Shown here: piece after piece, positions 20,266-30,190 of the stretch
Layout of the letters: every line of letters starts with the position of its first letter
Position numbering within the stretch: position 1 is the first letter of the stretch
Origin: Serratia symbiotica
GTDB lineage: Bacteria; Pseudomonadota; Gammaproteobacteria; Enterobacterales; Enterobacteriaceae
Length of the DNA: 64,000 nucleotides
Direction: 5' to 3'
NCBI GenBank assembly: GCA_024160085.1
Contig: JAMDYG010000002.1
Location: 678,209-742,208, forward strand
Notes under the pieces: generated by a model
Told to the model about the DNA's origin: nothing
Seen by the model: only the letters and a program-made list of their open reading frames with translations
The model's database searches: none
Program-made: the position numbers and the translations under genes

Positions 20266-21716
20266 GTGGACTACCTACCCATTTTTGCTGAGCTGAAACA
20301 ACGACCGGTGCTGGTGGTTGGTAGTGGTGAAGTGGCGACGCGCAAAGTCGATCTGCTTCAGCGCTCCGGAGATAAAATACGCATAGTAGTAGCGCAGTCG
20401 CTGTTACCCGAACTTGAACAACAGTGGCAGCAGGGGCTGCTTATCTGGTTAGGAAGAACTTTCGAGCCTTGCCAGTTGGATGAAGTATTCCTGGTGATTG
20501 CTGCCACGTATGACGGTGTGCTGAACGCCAAGGTGTTTGCCGCAGCGGACAAACGCCAGTTGCTGACCAATGTGGTGAACGACTAGCCGCATTGCTCATT
20601 TATCTTCCCATCGATTATCGATCGTTCACCCTTGGTAGTCGCTGTCTCTTCCAGCGGTCATGCCACGGACCCGGTACTGGCGCGCATGTTGCGCGAAAAG
20701 CTGGAGGTGCTACTTCCTGCCAGCTTGGGTCAGATGGCGGAAGTGGTTGGGAGCTGTGGCGTGGCTGAGTCAAACAGCATTTGACGTCGATCAGCGAGCG
20801 CTGCCGTTTCTGGGAGAAAACCTTCGATGGCAGTTTCTCTACGCAGTTAGCCAATGGCCAAACTGCACAGGCAGAATAACAGCTAGAACAGGATTTGCAC
20901 CGCTTTGCCTAAAGCGGCGAAAGTACCCATAGTGAGATATCCTTGGTGTGGTCCGGGTCGGGTGATGTGGGGTTGTTTACCCTGAGCGGACTACAACTCA
21001 TGCAACAGGCGGACCTGGTATTGTATGACCATTTGGTTAGTAACGAGATCCCCGATTTCGGTCTGGTGCGCCGCGATGCTGAGCGTATCTGCATGGGTAA
21101 ACGCGCTGGTACACACTCGATGATTCAGGAAGAGATCAATCGTCTACTGCTGGCGTTGGCGCAGCAGGGCAAGCGTGTAGTGCGTCTTAAGGGAGGTGAC
21201 CCTTTTATTTTCTGTCGTGGTGGCGAAGAGCTATAGGTGGCAGCGGAGGCGGACATTCCGTTTCAGGTGGTGCCGGGCATCACTGCCTCCGCTGGTGCGA
21301 CCGCCTATGCCGGCATTCCGCTGACCCACCGTGATCATGCGCAGAGCGTGACCTTTATCACTGGTCATTGCCGCCCCGATGGCGACGGTTTGGATTGGGC
21401 TGATCTGGCTCGGTCGCGGCAGACGTTAGCGATTTATATGGGTGCTATGAAAACGCCGGCCCTCAGCCAGTGCCTGATGGCCCATGGTCGTGTAGCTGCT
21501 ACGCAAGTGGCGGTGATAAGTCTGGGTGCGCGCGCCCGATCAGCAGGTGCACATATAGGCACGCTGCAACAACTTGAAGAGTTGGCTCAACGGGTAGCGC
21601 TGCCCGTGCTGCTGGTGATCAGCGAGGTGGTGGCACTGCATCATCAAATCGCCTAGTTTAAGCAGCAATCGCAGGCAGCAGAGACATCGCGCCCGGCTGT
21701 TATTAATTTTGCTTAA
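20266..21716 (+). pseudogene. cysG: CysG siroheme synthase, broken
   Basis: CysG is the trifunctional enzyme that turns uroporphyrinogen III into siroheme, the cofactor of CysI. From GTG 20266 the dehydrogenase/chelatase half reads [37 protein letters not shown]-stop, then [17 protein letters not shown] frame loss covers the middle. The SUMT half reads [54 protein letters not shown]-stop, [21 protein letters not shown] Trp codon near the end is TAG (21654-21656) and the terminus INFA ends at 21716. Its product would have no client here, since CysI is dead too. Confidence 0.9.
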
Positions 21717-21732
21717 GAAAGGCTTTTAAGGA

Positions 21733-22628
21733 ATGGATATGGATGAAAAACGACTCACTCATTTGCGGCAGTTGGAGGCGGAGATTATCCATATTATCAG
21801 TGAAGTCGTCGCTAAATTTGGCAATCCGGTGATGCTGCACTTGGTACGCAAGGCATTTTTCCCCAGTAGACTGCCGTTCCCGCTGCTACATGTGGATACG
21901 GGGTGGAAATTCCGTGAAATGTATCAATTACGGGATCGCATGGCGCAGGAATACGGTTTCGAACTGCTGGTGTACAAAAACCCGGAAGGGGTAGCGGATA
22001 AATATTAACCCGTTTATGTATGGCAGCACCAAGTATACCGACATCATGAAAACCGAAAGTTTGAAGCAAACGCTGAACCAATATGGTTTCGATGCCACTT
22101 TTAGCGGTGCGCGCCGCGATGAAGAGAAGTCGCGTGCCAAGGAACGCATCTATTCCTTCCGTGACAGCTTCCACCGCTGGGATCCGAAAAACCAGCGACA
22201 GGAGCTGTGGCACAACTACAACATCCAGATCAACAAGGGCGAAAGTATCCGCATGTTCCCGCTATCGAATTGGACTGAGCTGGATATTTGGCAGTACATC
22301 TTCCTAGAAAAAATCGACATTGTGCCGTTGTATCTGGCGAAATCACGGCCAGTGGTGGAGCGCGATGGCATGCTTTTGATGGGTGGATGATGATCGCATC
22401 GCTCTACAGCAGAGAGAAGTGATCAGCCAGTGATCAACCAACGCAGGGTGCGTTTCCGCACCTTGGGGTGCTTGCCGCTAATCGGTGCGGTGGATTCGGT
22501 GGAGCAAACGCCGCCGGAGATCATCGAAGAAATGCTGGTCTCTACCAACAGTGAGCGCTAGGGGGCAGATAATCGACCGTGATCAATTTGGTTTAATATA
22601 ATTGAAAAAGCGTCAAGGGTATTTCTGA
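21733..22628 (+). pseudogene. cysD: CysD sulfate adenylyltransferase subunit 2, broken
   Basis: CysD, with the GTPase CysN, makes APS from sulfate and ATP. Start [20 protein letters not shown] is near normal. The PP-loop segment (SxGKDSSVML) has been removed exactly between two gtgatgctg repeats, giving [13 protein letters not shown] stop after GVADKY (22006-22008) marks a frameshift. A second frame then gives [40 protein letters not shown] and [20 protein letters not shown], and stops at 22388. The last 80 codons are in pieces, ending LKKRQGYF with TGA at 22626-22628. Confidence 0.9.
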
Positions 22629-22639
22629 GGAGCAACTGG

Positions 22640-23158
22640 ATGAATAAAAGCCTGCTGCGTTTTCTGACCTGCGGTAGCGTTGACGATGGCAAAAGCACCC
22701 TGATCGGGTGTTTGCTGCATGACACGCGCTAGATCTACGAGGATCAACTGTCTACGCTGCACAGCGACAGCAAGCGTATTAGCACTCAAGGTGAGAAACT
22801 CGACCTAGGCCCTGTTGGTGTATGGCCTACAGGCCAAGAGAGAATAGGGTATTAACAATTAATATGGCCTATAGCTATTTCTCGACCGAAAAGCGCAAAT
22901 TTATTATCTCCAACACTCCCGGGCATAAGCAGTACACGCGTAATATGTGGCCACCGGCGCGTACACCTGTGATCTGGCGATCCTGCTGATCAACGCATAC
23001 AAAGGTATGCTCGCGCAGGCACAGCTTTATCGCTATCCTGTTGGGCATTCGCCATCTAGTGGTAGCGGTGAACAAGATGGATTTAGTGGACTATCAAGAA
23101 TCGGTGTTACACCAGTTGCCAAAGGATCTAGATATCATGTTTGTGCCGCTGTCAGCAT
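22640..23158 (+). pseudogene. cysN: CysN sulfate adenylyltransferase GTPase subunit, 5' fragment
   Basis: The 5' part reads [20 protein letters not shown] (the P-loop GSVDDGKST is intact), [10 protein letters not shown]-stop, then [15 protein letters not shown]. After shifts it gives [20 protein letters not shown] (the DTPG motif mutated), [35 protein letters not shown] and FVPLSAL near 23158. The remaining ~280 codons, all of domains 2 and 3, are deleted. The sequence joins cysC directly. Confidence 0.88.
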
Positions 23159-23546
23159 TAGTCTTGGCTTTTCGGACGATGATCGGCGGGAAAATATCCG
23201 CCGGGTCAGCAAAGTGGCCAAGCTGATGGTAGATACCGGGCTGGTAGTGCTGACGGCGTTCATTTCACCCCACCGCGACGAATGGCAAAAAATACGCGAA
23301 ATGTTCGATGTTGTGAGCTTTATCGAGGTGTTTGTTGATACCCCACTGGCAATTTGTGAGGCGTGCGATACGAAGGGATTGTATAAAAAAGCACGCTCCG
23401 GGGAACTGCGAAGTTTCACCGGAATTGATGCGGTTTTCGAGGCACCGCAATAACCTGATATTCGTTTTGATGGCCAACAATTGGTAACGAACTCGATTGC
23501 ACAATTATTATACGTACTGCGTGATAAGACTATTATCGAACCCTGA
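23157..23546 (+). pseudogene. cysC: CysC APS kinase, 3' fragment fused to cysN
   Basis: CysC phosphorylates APS to PAPS. Its first ~75 codons, with the P-loop, are lost; the text begins [20 protein letters not shown] and continues [63 protein letters not shown]-stop (23451-23453), then FDGQQLVTNSIAQLLYVLRD and TGA at 23544-23546. A single open frame (22947-23453) runs from CysN into CysC text, so a chimera could be translated, but it would be inactive. Confidence 0.88.
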
Positions 23547-23550
23547 ATTC

Positions 23551-23584
23551 AAAAAACCTATGGTGTTTGTACCGTAGGTTTTTA
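23551..23584 (+). terminator. Rho-independent terminator after cysC
   Basis: An inverted repeat (aaacctatggt, loop gtttgt, accgtaggttt) sits 5 bp after the cysC stop and is followed by a T run. It would end the old cysDNC transcript. Confidence 0.75.
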
Positions 23585-23589
23585 TGTTA

Positions 23590-23733
23590 AGAACCCATAC
23601 TAGTAGGTGTACATGTTGCAGCCAGTTTGGATCAGGATAGCGCGCAACCACCGGCGTGTATATGGAGTCCATTAGGATGGTGAGCACTGCCCAGCCAAAA
23701 TGGCAAATAAAATAGCCTAATGGGATAGGCTCT
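23590..23733. repeat. MITE-like repeat, copy D
   Basis: 144 bp between the cysC terminator and ftsB. The left end agaacccatactagtaggtg and the right end gcctaatgggataggctct form imperfect terminal inverted repeats. Internal blocks cagccagtttggatcaggat, caaccaccggcgtg and ggtgagcactgcccag match copies A to C. Confidence 0.8.
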
Positions 23734-23851
23734 TTGCTTTTAAACACAGGAAATACTTATCTGTGGGCTAAATTGGTGCTGAAAAGCCGTTTTCAGTGTA
23801 GAGTCCAACGAAAAGTTGTGGGATGATTAGGCGGTTTTTCAGGGGACGGGG

Positions 23852-24172
23852 ATGGGAAAACTTACGCTACTATTGCTGGCCTTGCTCAGTTGGTTACAGT
23901 ATTCACTGTGGCTGGGCAAAAATGGTATTCACGATTATGTGCGGGTCAATGAAGACATTGTGGCTCAACGGAGCAACAATGCTAAATTGAAAGCGCGTAA
24001 CGATCTATTGTTTGCCGAAATTGATGATTTGAATGAGGGCCAGAAAGCGCTCGAAGAGCGCGCGCGTAATGAACTGGGCATGATCAAGCCTGGTGAAACT
24101 TTCTATTGTCTGGTTCCCGACCAATACAAACGCTACGTGTTCTCCTCTTCGCAGGCCAACGTGCAAAAATAG
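23852..24172 (+). CDS. ftsB: FtsB cell-division protein
   Basis: Intact, 106 residues (E. coli 103). FtsB is a bitopic membrane protein that forms the FtsQLB complex controlling septal wall synthesis by FtsWI. A single N-terminal transmembrane segment ([19 protein letters not shown]) is followed by a periplasmic leucine-zipper-like coiled coil ([20 protein letters not shown]) and the conserved [17 protein letters not shown]. It starts the ftsB-ispD-ispF cluster; ispD begins 3 bp after its stop. Confidence 0.95.
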   Translation: MGKLTLLLLALLSWLQYSLWLGKNGIHDYVRVNEDIVAQRSNNAKLKARNDLLFAEIDDLNEGQKALEERARNELGMIKPGETFYCLVPDQYKRYVFSSSQANVQK

Positions 24173-24175
24173 CGT

Positions 24176-24886
24176 ATGAATAATCCCGCTATAACCTTGC
24201 CATTGGTCACTGCTATCTTGCCCGCTGCCGGTATTGGCAGCCGCACGCAGGCTGATTGCCCGAAACAGTATTTAACCATTGGCCACCGCAGCATTCTTGA
24301 ACACGCCATCAATGCATTGCTGCGCCATCCGCGCATTCAACGGGTCATAGTCGCTATTAGCCTTGGAGACCAACAGTTTAAGCAGTTACCGATTGCCGCT
24401 GATCCCAGGGTAAGTGTCACTATTGGTGGTCGGCAGCGCGCTGATTCAGTGCTGGCTGGCCTGCAATTGGCGGGTGATGCGCAGCAATGGGTGTTGGTAC
24501 ATGATGCTGCGCGCCCTTGTTTGCACGCCGACGATCTTGCACGCTTACTGGCAATCACAGAACACAGTAAGGTTGGCGGCATTCTCGCCTCGCCAGTGCG
24601 CGATACCATGAAGCGTGCTGAGCCTAGCCTAGGCACCATTTCCCAGACCATTGAACGCCAGGAGCTATGGCATGCGCTAACGCCGCAGTTATTCCCACTG
24701 GCGTTACTCAAGCATTGCCTGCAACGTGCGTTGGATGAAAGCGTGACTATCACTGACGAGGCATCGGCGCTGGAGTATTGTGGTTATCATCCGTTGCTGG
24801 TGAGTGGGCGTTCGGACAATATTAAAGTAACTCGGCCAGAGGATTTGGCGCTGGCCGAGTTTTATTTGACTCAGTTGGACAACTAA
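24176..24886 (+). CDS. ispD: IspD 2-C-methyl-D-erythritol 4-phosphate cytidylyltransferase
   Basis: Intact, 236 residues (E. coli 236). It joins MEP and CTP to CDP-ME in the non-mevalonate isoprenoid pathway. The nucleotide-binding loop reads [17 protein letters not shown]; the family usually has Met where this has Thr after the Arg. The VHDAARPC segment and the conserved [12 protein letters not shown] at the C-terminus are present. It is followed by ispF after 10 bp, whose product acts two steps later. Confidence 0.95.
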   Translation: MNNPAITLPLVTAILPAAGIGSRTQADCPKQYLTIGHRSILEHAINALLRHPRIQRVIVAISLGDQQFKQLPIAADPRVSVTIGGRQRADSVLAGLQLAGDAQQWVLVHDAARPCLHADDLARLLAITEHSKVGGILASPVRDTMKRAEPSLGTISQTIERQELWHALTPQLFPLALLKHCLQRALDESVTITDEASALEYCGYHPLLVSGRSDNIKVTRPEDLALAEFYLTQLDN

Positions 24887-24896
24887 GGAGTGCAGT

Positions 24897-25370
24897 ATGC
24901 GTATCGGTCACGGTTTTGACGTACATAAATTCGGTGGCAAAGGGCCGCTGGTAATCGGTGGCGTTCGCATCCCTTACGAAAACGGTTTACTAGCCCATTC
25001 AGACGGTGATGTTACCTTGCATGCGGCGACGGATGCCCTATTGGGGGCCGCGGGGTTGGGGGATATCGGTAGGCTATTCCTTGATACTGATCAGGCGTTT
25101 AAGGGCGTAGATAGCCGCGAACTGCTGCGCCAAGCCTGGAAGCGTATCAGCGCTAAAGATTATCACTTGGGCAACCTGGATATTACCATTATTGCCCAGG
25201 AACCGAAGATAGCCCCATACATCCCGCAGATGTGTATTTTCCTGGCAGCAGATCTGCAATGCCATATAGAGGATGTTAACGTCAAGGCTACTACCACCGA
25301 ACATCTCGGTTTTACTGGGCGCGGCGAAGGCATTGCCTGCGAAGCCGTCGCTTTACTGATCAAGGAATAG
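24897..25370 (+). CDS. ispF: IspF 2-C-methyl-D-erythritol 2,4-cyclodiphosphate synthase
   Basis: Intact, 157 residues (E. coli 159). IspF cyclises CDP-ME 2-phosphate to MEcPP. The zinc ligands are visible in GFDVH near the start and in AHSDGDV, and the CDP-binding end reads [31 protein letters not shown] ribosome site precedes the ATG. The next gene, truD, is broken, so the cluster's translational chain stops here. Confidence 0.95.
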   Translation: MRIGHGFDVHKFGGKGPLVIGGVRIPYENGLLAHSDGDVTLHAATDALLGAAGLGDIGRLFLDTDQAFKGVDSRELLRQAWKRISAKDYHLGNLDITIIAQEPKIAPYIPQMCIFLAADLQCHIEDVNVKATTTEHLGFTGRGEGIACEAVALLIKE

Positions 25371-25374
25371 CTGC

Positions 25375-26423
25375 ATGGATATGGCCAATCTGACCTGGCT
25401 GCACGGCCAGCAGCAGAGCATTGGCATGTTGAAAGCGAACCCAGAAGACTTCATGATAGTAGAAGAGTTGGGGTTTGAACCGGACAGCGAAGGCGAACAC
25501 GTTTTGGTTAACATTCGCAAAACAGGCTGCAACACCCAGTTCGTGGCGGGATCGCCTGGTGCGCTTCGCTGGCATTCATGCCAACTACGTCAATTACGCA
25601 GTGCTGAAAGATCGCCATGCGGTGGCTGAACAATGGTTCTGCCTGCATCTACCGGGTAAAAAACGCCTGATTTATCGCAGTTTGCACTGGAGTGCTGCGA
25701 AGTGTTGGCTTGCACCGCCCATCACTTGCGTAAAATACGCATAGGCACATTGAAAGGCAATTCTTTTACGCTGATATTGCGTCAAATTTCCGATAGTGAT
25801 AACGTTGAATGGCGCTTTCTGGCGATTGCCGGCGGTGGTGTGCCGAGCTACTTTGGTAGCCAATGTTTCAGTAGCGGCGGCAATAACCTGGTGATGACGC
25901 GACGTTAGGCCAATGACGAAATTCGCGTCAAGGAGAGTGTAGCAAGTGCATTTTCTATCTTTCCGTTAGCCGTAGTGCGCTGTTCGATCATATTATCAGT
26001 CGCCGTCTGGCTGATGGCCTGTCGCGTACTGCGCTGGCGGGAGATGCCCTACTCAGTGGCTGCAGTAACTGGCTCATTGCCAAAGTAGACGAGTTAGAGA
26101 CGCCCCAGTAGCGTCTAGATGCTGGTGAGTTAACCATCACTTCTCCGTTCCCCGGTAACGGAGAACCAGGCACCGCTGGGGATGCTTTAAAATTTGAACA
26201 ACAATGCTTAGCGGAACAGCCGGATTTGCTTACGCTTTTAAGGCGTAAGCGTGTTGAACCTGCTCGCAAAGCCCTGCTGTTGCAGCCGCAAAATATGCGG
26301 TGGATTTGGTGAGATGATGTCACCATTAAATTACGCTTCTGGTTGCCCGCAGGCTGTTTCGCTACCAGCGTTGTTATCTAATTCATGCGGCAGGATAGCA
26401 ATGATGCGGATATTGCTGAGTAA
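25375..26423 (+). pseudogene. truD: TruD tRNA pseudouridine-13 synthase, broken
   Basis: The start [20 protein letters not shown], then [20 protein letters not shown] is normal, but at [10 protein letters not shown] a shift leads to a stop at 25629. Other frames continue with [20 protein letters not shown] (the catalytic GxKD Asp region), [38 protein letters not shown], then DELETPQ-stop, LTITSPFPGNGEPG and [20 protein letters not shown], ending ADIAE and TAA at 26421-26423. At least three shifts and several stops are present. Its end overlaps the surE start by 20 bp. Confidence 0.9.
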
Positions 26424-27165
26424 TGATGATGGCGTTACCGCGCCAGGCATTCAGGTGCTGGCTGCGGCGCTGCGGGAATTTGCCTATGTACAAGTGGTCG
26501 CACCGGATCGCAGTCGCAGTGGTTCTTCCAATGCATTAACGCTGGAGTCGCCGTTGCGCACCTTGACGTTAGCCAACGGCGATATTGCTGTGCAGCAGGG
26601 TACGCCGACCGACTGCGTATTTCTGGGCGTTAATGCGTTGATGCAACCTGCACCAGATATCGTGGTTTCAGGTATTAACCCTGGCCCCAACCTCGGCGAT
26701 GACGTTATCTATTCCGGCTCCGTGGCGGCCGCCACGGAGAGACGTCATTTGGGCTTACCAGCGCTAGTGGTGTCACTGAACAGTCAGCAGCACTATACAA
26801 CTTCCGCTATTATTACCTGCCGCATACTACGGGCGCTACAGCGTGAGCCGCTACGTACGGGAAAAATACTGAATATCAATGTACCTGATTTGCCGCTGGC
26901 AGCGATCAAAGGCATCCGCGTGACCCGCTGTGGCAGCCGCCATCCTGCCGATAAGGTGTTTTGTCAGCAAGATCCGCGCGGGCAGAACCTCTATTGGATT
27001 GGGCCACCTGGTGATAAGTTTGATGCCGGGCTAGATACCGACTTCGCGGCGGTTGAACAGGGCTATGTGGCGATAACGCCACTACAGGTGGATATAACCG
27101 CTTACACGGCTCAGGAGGTCGTGAAAACATGGTTAACCAATGCAAGGGTTAACGGGAAATGGTGA
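26404..27165 (+). CDS. surE: SurE 5'/3'-nucleotidase
   Basis: Intact, 253 residues from ATG 26404 (E. coli 253). SurE is a survival-protein phosphatase that acts on nucleoside monophosphates and short polyphosphates. The metal-binding NDDG is in [15 protein letters not shown], with GSSNALTL and [20 protein letters not shown] following. A longer in-frame upstream extension exists but is the tail of truD read out of its frame, so I kept the family start. Its stop overlaps the pcm start. Confidence 0.94.
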   Translation: MRILLSNDDGVTAPGIQVLAAALREFAYVQVVAPDRSRSGSSNALTLESPLRTLTLANGDIAVQQGTPTDCVFLGVNALMQPAPDIVVSGINPGPNLGDDVIYSGSVAAATERRHLGLPALVVSLNSQQHYTTSAIITCRILRALQREPLRTGKILNINVPDLPLAAIKGIRVTRCGSRHPADKVFCQQDPRGQNLYWIGPPGDKFDAGLDTDFAAVEQGYVAITPLQVDITAYTAQEVVKTWLTNARVNGKW

Positions 27166-27785
27166 ACAAGCGTATGCAAACTTTGCTGACGCAGCTACGC
27201 CAGCAGGGAATACTGGACGAACGGTTGCTACAAGCGATCAAGGCTGTGCCGCGTGAACGTTTTGTTGACGAGGCGTTTGAACACAAGGTCTATGAAAATA
27301 CCGCGCTGCCTATCGGTTCAGGCCAGACTATTTCACAGCCTTATATGGTGGCACGGATGACCCAACTGCTGAACCTGACGCCCACCTCTCTGGTGCTAGA
27401 GATTGGCACTGGCTCCGGTTATCAGACTGCCATTCTGGCACATCTAGTACAACACGTTTGCTCCGTTGAACGCATTAAAGTCCTGCAATGGCAGGCCAAG
27501 CGCCGTTTGAAACAGCTCGATCTTCATAATGTATCTACCCGCCATGGTGACGGTTGTCAGGGTTGGGCATCGCGTGGCCCATTTAATGCGATTATCGTCA
27601 CCGCTGCGCCGACAGAAATTCCGCAGGCGTTAATGGAACAACTAGACGATGGTGGCATGCTGGTGCTACCGCTAGGGGAACAAGCTCAAATCCTCAAACG
27701 TATCCAACGTCGTGGCAATGAATTTGCCATCGACAGCGTTGAAGCGGTGCGCTTTGTGCCACTGGTAAGAGGTGAACTGGACTAG
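27159..27785 (+). CDS. pcm: Pcm protein-L-isoaspartate O-methyltransferase
   Basis: Intact, 208 residues (E. coli 208). It methylates isoaspartyl residues in aged proteins so they can be repaired. The substrate loop [15 protein letters not shown], the S-adenosylmethionine motif [15 protein letters not shown] and the C-terminal [14 protein letters not shown] are present. The ATG overlaps the surE stop by 7 bp, as expected for this pair. Confidence 0.95.
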   Translation: MVNKRMQTLLTQLRQQGILDERLLQAIKAVPRERFVDEAFEHKVYENTALPIGSGQTISQPYMVARMTQLLNLTPTSLVLEIGTGSGYQTAILAHLVQHVCSVERIKVLQWQAKRRLKQLDLHNVSTRHGDGCQGWASRGPFNAIIVTAAPTEIPQALMEQLDDGGMLVLPLGEQAQILKRIQRRGNEFAIDSVEAVRFVPLVRGELD

Positions 27786-28080
27786 CGATTTTCCGGTCTT
27801 CTATCGTCTGCGCGATCTGTTGCACTTACATCACCTTTGGATAAGGTTTTATTATTTCATTAAAACTGATTTTCAATAAAATTGCCTATCTTATGGTGCG
27901 GCAGCGCTAATTTGATTAGCATTGGCGCGCTGTTTTGATGTTCTGGTAGAAGGTCACCTGGCGTTTAGGGAGCGGCTAGGAACTTCTTTGTATCGCATAA
28001 ATTGAGAAAGAGATAAAAGCTCGGCTACGATGTAAAGGGAATATTGGATACATCGCTGATATTGCTGTGGTGGGGGAAAC

Positions 28081-29049
28081 ATGAGCACGGGGATCCCAAT
28101 AATGAATTTACGCCGGGTTGCGGTGTGTATGTTGTTAAGTTGGTGGCTGGAGGGTTGTACGAATAATACATCGACACCAGCCCCCATCAGCAGCGTGGGA
28201 GGTGATGGAGACGCTGCATCTGGTAATGTCGGCAGCCAGCAGACTAGCTCTGATGGCCGCATTGTTTACAACCGCAGCTACGAGTCGATTCCTAAAGGAA
28301 GCTACAGCGGTAATACATATATCGTCAAGCGCGGCGATACACTATTTTATATTGCCTGGATTACCGGTAACGATTTTCGGGATTTGGCACAGCGCAATAA
28401 TATTCCCGAACCTTACAGTCTGAATGTAGGCCAAGGTATTCAACTTGGTAATGATTCTGCCAACGGAGACGGTGGTATGCTGGTGGCAACAGATGCCACC
28501 AAAGGTGGCGTTCCCAAACAGCCATCCAGCAACCAGATGCAAACTGCAATGGTTGATTCTTATTCAACTAACGCGCATTCTAATGATTCAGATAAACAAA
28601 ATGTATTATCCGCAGCGAGCGCAGAGTCTCCTGTTATCGCCGCGGCAGCCGCCCTACCTGTGGGTAGCACCATGCCGATAAACAGTTGGAGATGGCCAGC
28701 TGAAGGTAGGATTGTTGATAACTTTTCCTCATCAGAAGGTGGGAATAAAGGAGTCGATATCTCCGGCCCCGCTGGGCAGCCTATTTTCGCTACCGCCGAG
28801 GGTAGCGTAGTGTATGCAGGCAATGCTTTACGGGGTTACGGCAATCTAATCATCATCAAACATAATGATGATTACCTGAGTGCCTATGCTCACAACGACA
28901 CAATGCTGGTTCGGGAACAACAAGAAGTAAAAGCGGGTCAAAAAGTAGCCACTATGGGTAGCACCGGAATCAGTTCAGTACGTTTGCATTTTGAAATTCG
29001 TTACAAGGGGAAATCCGTAAACCCACTACATTATCTTCCGCAGCGATAG
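28081..29049 (+). CDS. nlpD: NlpD lipoprotein, activator of amidase AmiC
   Basis: Intact, 322 residues. NlpD sits in the outer membrane and activates the amidase AmiC during daughter-cell separation. The lipobox is WLEGC (Cys at residue 26). A LysM peptidoglycan-binding domain follows ([20 protein letters not shown]), then a Gln/Ser-rich linker, then a LytM/M23 domain ([40 protein letters not shown]) with the degenerate active site normal for NlpD. The start has a strong GGGGGAAA ribosome site. In relatives the main rpoS promoter lies inside this gene. Confidence 0.94.
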   Translation: MSTGIPIMNLRRVAVCMLLSWWLEGCTNNTSTPAPISSVGGDGDAASGNVGSQQTSSDGRIVYNRSYESIPKGSYSGNTYIVKRGDTLFYIAWITGNDFRDLAQRNNIPEPYSLNVGQGIQLGNDSANGDGGMLVATDATKGGVPKQPSSNQMQTAMVDSYSTNAHSNDSDKQNVLSAASAESPVIAAAAALPVGSTMPINSWRWPAEGRIVDNFSSSEGGNKGVDISGPAGQPIFATAEGSVVYAGNALRGYGNLIIIKHNDDYLSAYAHNDTMLVREQQEVKAGQKVATMGSTGISSVRLHFEIRYKGKSVNPLHYLPQR

Positions 29050-29102
29050 AATGAGCAGAATACGTTGTATTCTGCTCGCAGTGTCACGGGTAGGATCCAC
29101 TT

Positions 29103-30109
29103 ATGAGCTAAAATACGCTATAAGTTAATGAGTTACATGATGATATGTATTTCGACCAAAATAGAACTTAAGCTGAATCATTTGATGAAAAAGCACTGTT
29201 AGAAGAAGAGAGCAGCGAGAATTATTTAGCAGAAGAAGAACTATTGTCTCAAAGTGTTACCCAGCGTATATTGAATGAGACACAGCTTTATTTGGGTGAG
29301 ATTGGCTATTCCCCCCCCCTCTGCTTACCGCAGAGGAAGAGGTTTATTTTGCACGGCGTGCTTTGCGCGGTGATGTGCTATCCCGCCATCGTATGATTGA
29401 AAGTAACCTTAGTTTGGTGGTGAAAATTGCTCGCCGCTACAGCAACCGTAGCTTGTTACTGCTTGATCTGATTGAAGAGGGGGCGGGCAACCTTCTTGGT
29501 CTGATCTGTGCAGTGGAAAAGTTTTACCTAGAACGAGGTTTCCATTTCTCCACCTATGCAACCTGGTGGATATGTCAGACGATTCAACGGGCCATTATAA
29601 ACCAACCCCGTACCATTTGCCTGCCTATCCATATCGTCAAAGAGCTTAATGTCTACCTGCGCACCGCACGCGAGCTTTCTCACAGACTGGAACCGAGCTC
29701 TGAAGATATTGCGGAGCAACTCGACAAACCAGTAGGTGATGTTAGTCGTATGCTGCATCTCAATGAGCGTATCACCTCGGTTGATAGGCTATTGGGCGGT
29801 GATTCAGAGAAAGCGCTGCTAGATATTCTGGCCGACGAGAAAGACAACGGGACCGAAGGCACCATGCAAGATAGTGATATGAAACAGAGCATCGTCAAGT
29901 GGCTATTTGAGCTGAATGCCAAACAGCGGGAAGTGCTAGCCAGGAGTTTTGGTCTGCTGGGCTACGAATCGGCAACGTTGGAAGATGTAGGCCGGGAGAT
30001 TGGTCTGGCGCGTGAACGTGTTCGTTAGATTCAGGTTGAAGGGTTGCGCCGCCTGCGCGAAATTTTACAGATGCATGGGCTTAGCATTGAGGCATTGTTC
30101 CGCGAATAA
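29103..30109 (+). pseudogene. rpoS: RpoS stationary-phase sigma factor, broken
   Basis: The frame from ATG 29103 reads MS-stop-NTL-stop-VNEL, so codons 3 and 7 are already nonsense, with a third stop before [33 protein letters not shown] follows, then a run of nine C (29311-29319) shifts the frame at the PLLTAEEE motif. From 29363 an open stretch keeps sigma regions 2-3 ([34 protein letters not shown]) with local insertions. In region 4 ERVRQIQ is cut by TAG (30026-30028). The end IEALFRE and TAA at 30107-30109 is colinear. RpoS cannot be made. Confidence 0.92.
29311..29319 (+). repeat. Homopolymer C9 tract in rpoS
   Basis: Nine consecutive C residues lie at the codons for Ser-Pro-Leu in the [10 protein letters not shown] segment. 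The tract puts the two sides of rpoS in different frames. A comparable G9 tract is in hdfR. Confidence 0.85.
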
Positions 30110-30136
30110 CGAACGTAGATGATTAACCACAGCAAA

Positions 30137-30170
30137 TAAAAACGGTGAGCATGACACTCACCGTTTTTTA
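30137..30170. terminator. Bidirectional terminator between rpoS and mutS
   Basis: A strong hairpin (aaaacggtgag, loop catgac, ctcaccgtttt) is flanked by A-rich and T-rich arms, so it can end both the rpoS transcript on one strand and the mutS transcript on the other. Confidence 0.85.
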
Positions 30171-30190
30171 TGTCTACGATCCATGACGGA

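Noticed and set aside
24337-24753. 138-codon antisense frame in ispD
   Set aside because: Opposite an intact family gene; no ribosome site or recognisable motif.
26251-26403. Upstream extension of the surE frame
   Set aside because: It is the out-of-frame tail of the truD pseudogene; SurE proteins begin at [10 protein letters not shown].
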